From Candidatus Cloacimonadota bacterium (lineage in GTDB: Bacteria > Cloacimonadota > Cloacimonadia > Cloacimonadales > Cloacimonadaceae): 6,833 nucleotides of DNA. Every line of letters begins with the position of its first letter. The stretch's first letter is position 1. The stretch covers positions 1 through 6,833 of the forward strand of contig JALOBT010000074.1 of the NCBI GenBank assembly GCA_023228125.1. Direction: 5' to 3'. Positions 5,887 through 6,833 of this stretch are shown one piece after another. The notes beneath the pieces are model-generated. The model was given only the letters and a program-made list of their open reading frames with translations, did not search any database and was not told the origin of the DNA. A program made the position numbers and the translations under genes.

Positions 5887-6719
5887 GGCTCCAGATCTGG
5901 CACACTGAGGATCTTGAGATCGGCAAATTCTTCCAGAGTGAGATCTATCACGATCTGATCGTCGTGCACCAGAAAGATCTTATGAGCCAGGACATCGATG
6001 CGCAGAACCATGGCTTTCTTAGATTTATGCTCCACGCAGGTGCCGATAATGGGATAATCCTTGCCGGCTTCCATATAAAAATCCTCTTCAAAATTCAGAC
6101 AGCAGAGCAATCTGCCACAGGGGCCTGAGATTTTGGAGAGATTGCCGGTGAGATTCTGGTCTTTGGCCATCTTGATGGTCACTTGATTAAAGCGTTTGAG
6201 GAAGCTGCTACAGCAATACTGATTGCCACACATACCAAAGCCGCCCAAGCGTTTGGCCTCATCCCTTCCGGTGGTCTGATGCAGCTCGATCCTGGTTCTG
6301 AAGACCGTGGCCAATTCCCGCACAAAGGTGCGAAAATCTATCCTGCCATCGGCGGTAAAGAAAAAGGTAAGCTTATTGCCATCAAATTGATAGACGGTCT
6401 CAATCAGCTTCATTTCAAAGGGATAGCGCAGCAGAATATCATTGAAGGTATTAGAAGCTTTGCTTTCTTCATAACCGATATTGCTGAGCTTTTCCAGATC
6501 ACTGCTATTGGCAGAGCGGCTGATTTTGAACACTCTTTCGGAGGCGTCGGGCACACCCCTTTCCTCGCGCAAAGCGGCCATGTGGACGATCTGGGCAATA
6601 TCCTCACCGCGTTCCACTTCCACGATGATGAGTTCTTCCGGCTGCAGAGGGAGTTCATCAGGATTGAGAAAATACCCCATTCTGCCGGTTCTGAATTCGA
6701 CTTCTATATATTCTTGCAT
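5880..6719 (-). CDS. ricT: RicT-like PSP1-domain protein (YaaT family)
   Basis: The 279-residue product matches the PSP1/YaaT family in length and pattern. In Bacillus subtilis RicT joins RicA and RicF in a cytosolic complex carrying iron-sulfur clusters, which helps RNase Y mature operon mRNAs. Here the N-terminal part (1-130) includes IEVEFRTGRMGYF at 5-17 and an RGED turn near 37-40. The family core at 150-215 has GGFGMCGNQYCC at 159-170 and SGPCGRLLCC at 198-207, so six cysteines (164, 169, 170, 201, 206, 207) could hold a cluster. No signal peptide or membrane segment is visible. The ATG at 6719 follows GGAG by five bases and directly abuts the stop of the upstream gene. The gene ends inside the start of rlmN. 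No ricA or ricF is present, so its partners here are unknown. In Bacillus the gene follows holB, and the upstream fragment may be the equivalent. Confidence 0.9.
   Translation of the reverse strand: MQEYIEVEFRTGRMGYFLNPDELPLQPEELIIVEVERGEDIAQIVHMAALREERGVPDASERVFKISRSANSSDLEKLSNIGYEESKASNTFNDILLRYPFEMKLIETVYQFDGNKLTFFFTADGRIDFRTFVRELATVFRTRIELHQTTGRDEAKRLGGFGMCGNQYCCSSFLKRFNQVTIKMAKDQNLTGNLSKISGPCGRLLCCLNFEEDFYMEAGKDYPIIGTCVEHKSKKAMVLRIDVLAHKIFLVHDDQIVIDLTLEEFADLKILSVPDLEPC
5889..5892 (-). promoter_or_regulatory. GGAG ribosome binding site that decides the rlmN start
   Basis: GGAG (5892-5889) lies inside the last codons of the ricT-like gene. It is only two bases from the GTG at 5886 but five bases from the TTG at 5883, so the TTG is the better-placed start. 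Both candidates overlap the upstream stop TGA (5882-5880), which points to translational coupling. Confidence 0.5.
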
Positions 6720-6833
6720 TTATTCTCCAGAGATCTGTCTGAGCAGCTTTATTTCGATTTCGCTGAGGCTTAAAGCTCTACGTTCTTTCACGATAGCTAC
6801 TGTATCGCAAAATGCTGAAAAGCGGTATTTTGT
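6720..6833 (-). CDS. C-terminal 37 codons of an unidentified gene, cut by the window edge
   Basis: One minus-strand frame stays open from the window edge for 37 codons and ends in TAA at 6722-6720, directly before the ricT-like start. The tail is charged and looks helical, with the segment RRALSLSEIEIKLLRQISGE at its end. The zero spacing and the ribosome binding site embedded in its final codons support it as a real gene in the same operon. I do not recognise the family from this fragment. By analogy with Bacillus, where holB (DNA polymerase III delta-prime subunit) precedes the RicT gene, it could be a HolB relative, but nothing in these residues shows that. Confidence 0.6.
   Translation of the reverse strand, partial: TKYRFSAFCDTVAIVKERRALSLSEIEIKLLRQISGE
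6725..6728 (-). promoter_or_regulatory. Ribosome binding site of the ricT-like gene
   Basis: GGAG (6728-6725) lies in the last codons of the upstream gene, five bases before the ATG at 6719. The upstream stop TAA (6722-6720) directly touches that ATG, so the two genes are probably translated in a coupled way. Confidence 0.75.

Overview
The window shows a compact bacterial run of genes, all read on the minus strand, followed by about 0.7 kb of non-coding, repeat-rich DNA at the low-coordinate end. Base composition looks near 50% GC by eye. The protein set (RicT/PSP1, RlmN, a long double-domain ThyX relative, a Uup-type ABC-F protein) and the style of the repeats suggest an anaerobe of the FCB group, perhaps Cloacimonadota. 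That placement is an impression from recalled relatives, not a computed result.

Layout in the direction of transcription (high to low coordinates): the last 37 codons of an unidentified gene (6833-6720); a RicT-like PSP1-domain protein (6719-5880) starting right after that stop; rlmN (5886 or 5883 to 4870), overlapping the end of ricT; deoC (4858-4085) behind a strong ribosome binding site that abuts the rlmN stop; a 472-residue fused, duplicated ThyX-like protein (4076-2658), 8 bp after deoC; tRNA-Arg(CCG) with encoded CCA (2619-2543); and a Uup-like ABC-F ATPase (2503-737). Protein-gene gaps are -7 to 11 bp and the tRNA has about 38 bp on each side, so this looks like one transcription unit or a few overlapping ones. 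I saw no convincing intrinsic terminator.

Functionally, the first part concerns RNA (RicT in RNA maturation, RlmN methylating 23S rRNA and tRNA) and the last part translation (tRNA-Arg, ABC-F). The middle pair concerns deoxyribose and thymidylate: DeoC breaks down deoxyribose 5-phosphate, and the ThyX relative belongs to the flavin-dependent dTMP synthase family.

The low-coordinate end (1-736) has no supportable gene. It opens with a tandem array of five exact 53-bp units of two classes in the order A-B-A-A-B, running off the window edge. Each unit has a conserved 27-nt part with a small hairpin and a 26-nt class-specific part, so it resembles a CRISPR array in geometry but not in content. 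A hairpin-rich stretch with two mutually exclusive pairings follows (about 300-520), then two small direct-repeat clusters (546-627 and 661-698). The best candidates for something undescribed are this array with its structured flank, and the fused ThyX-like protein whose two halves have lost different family motifs.
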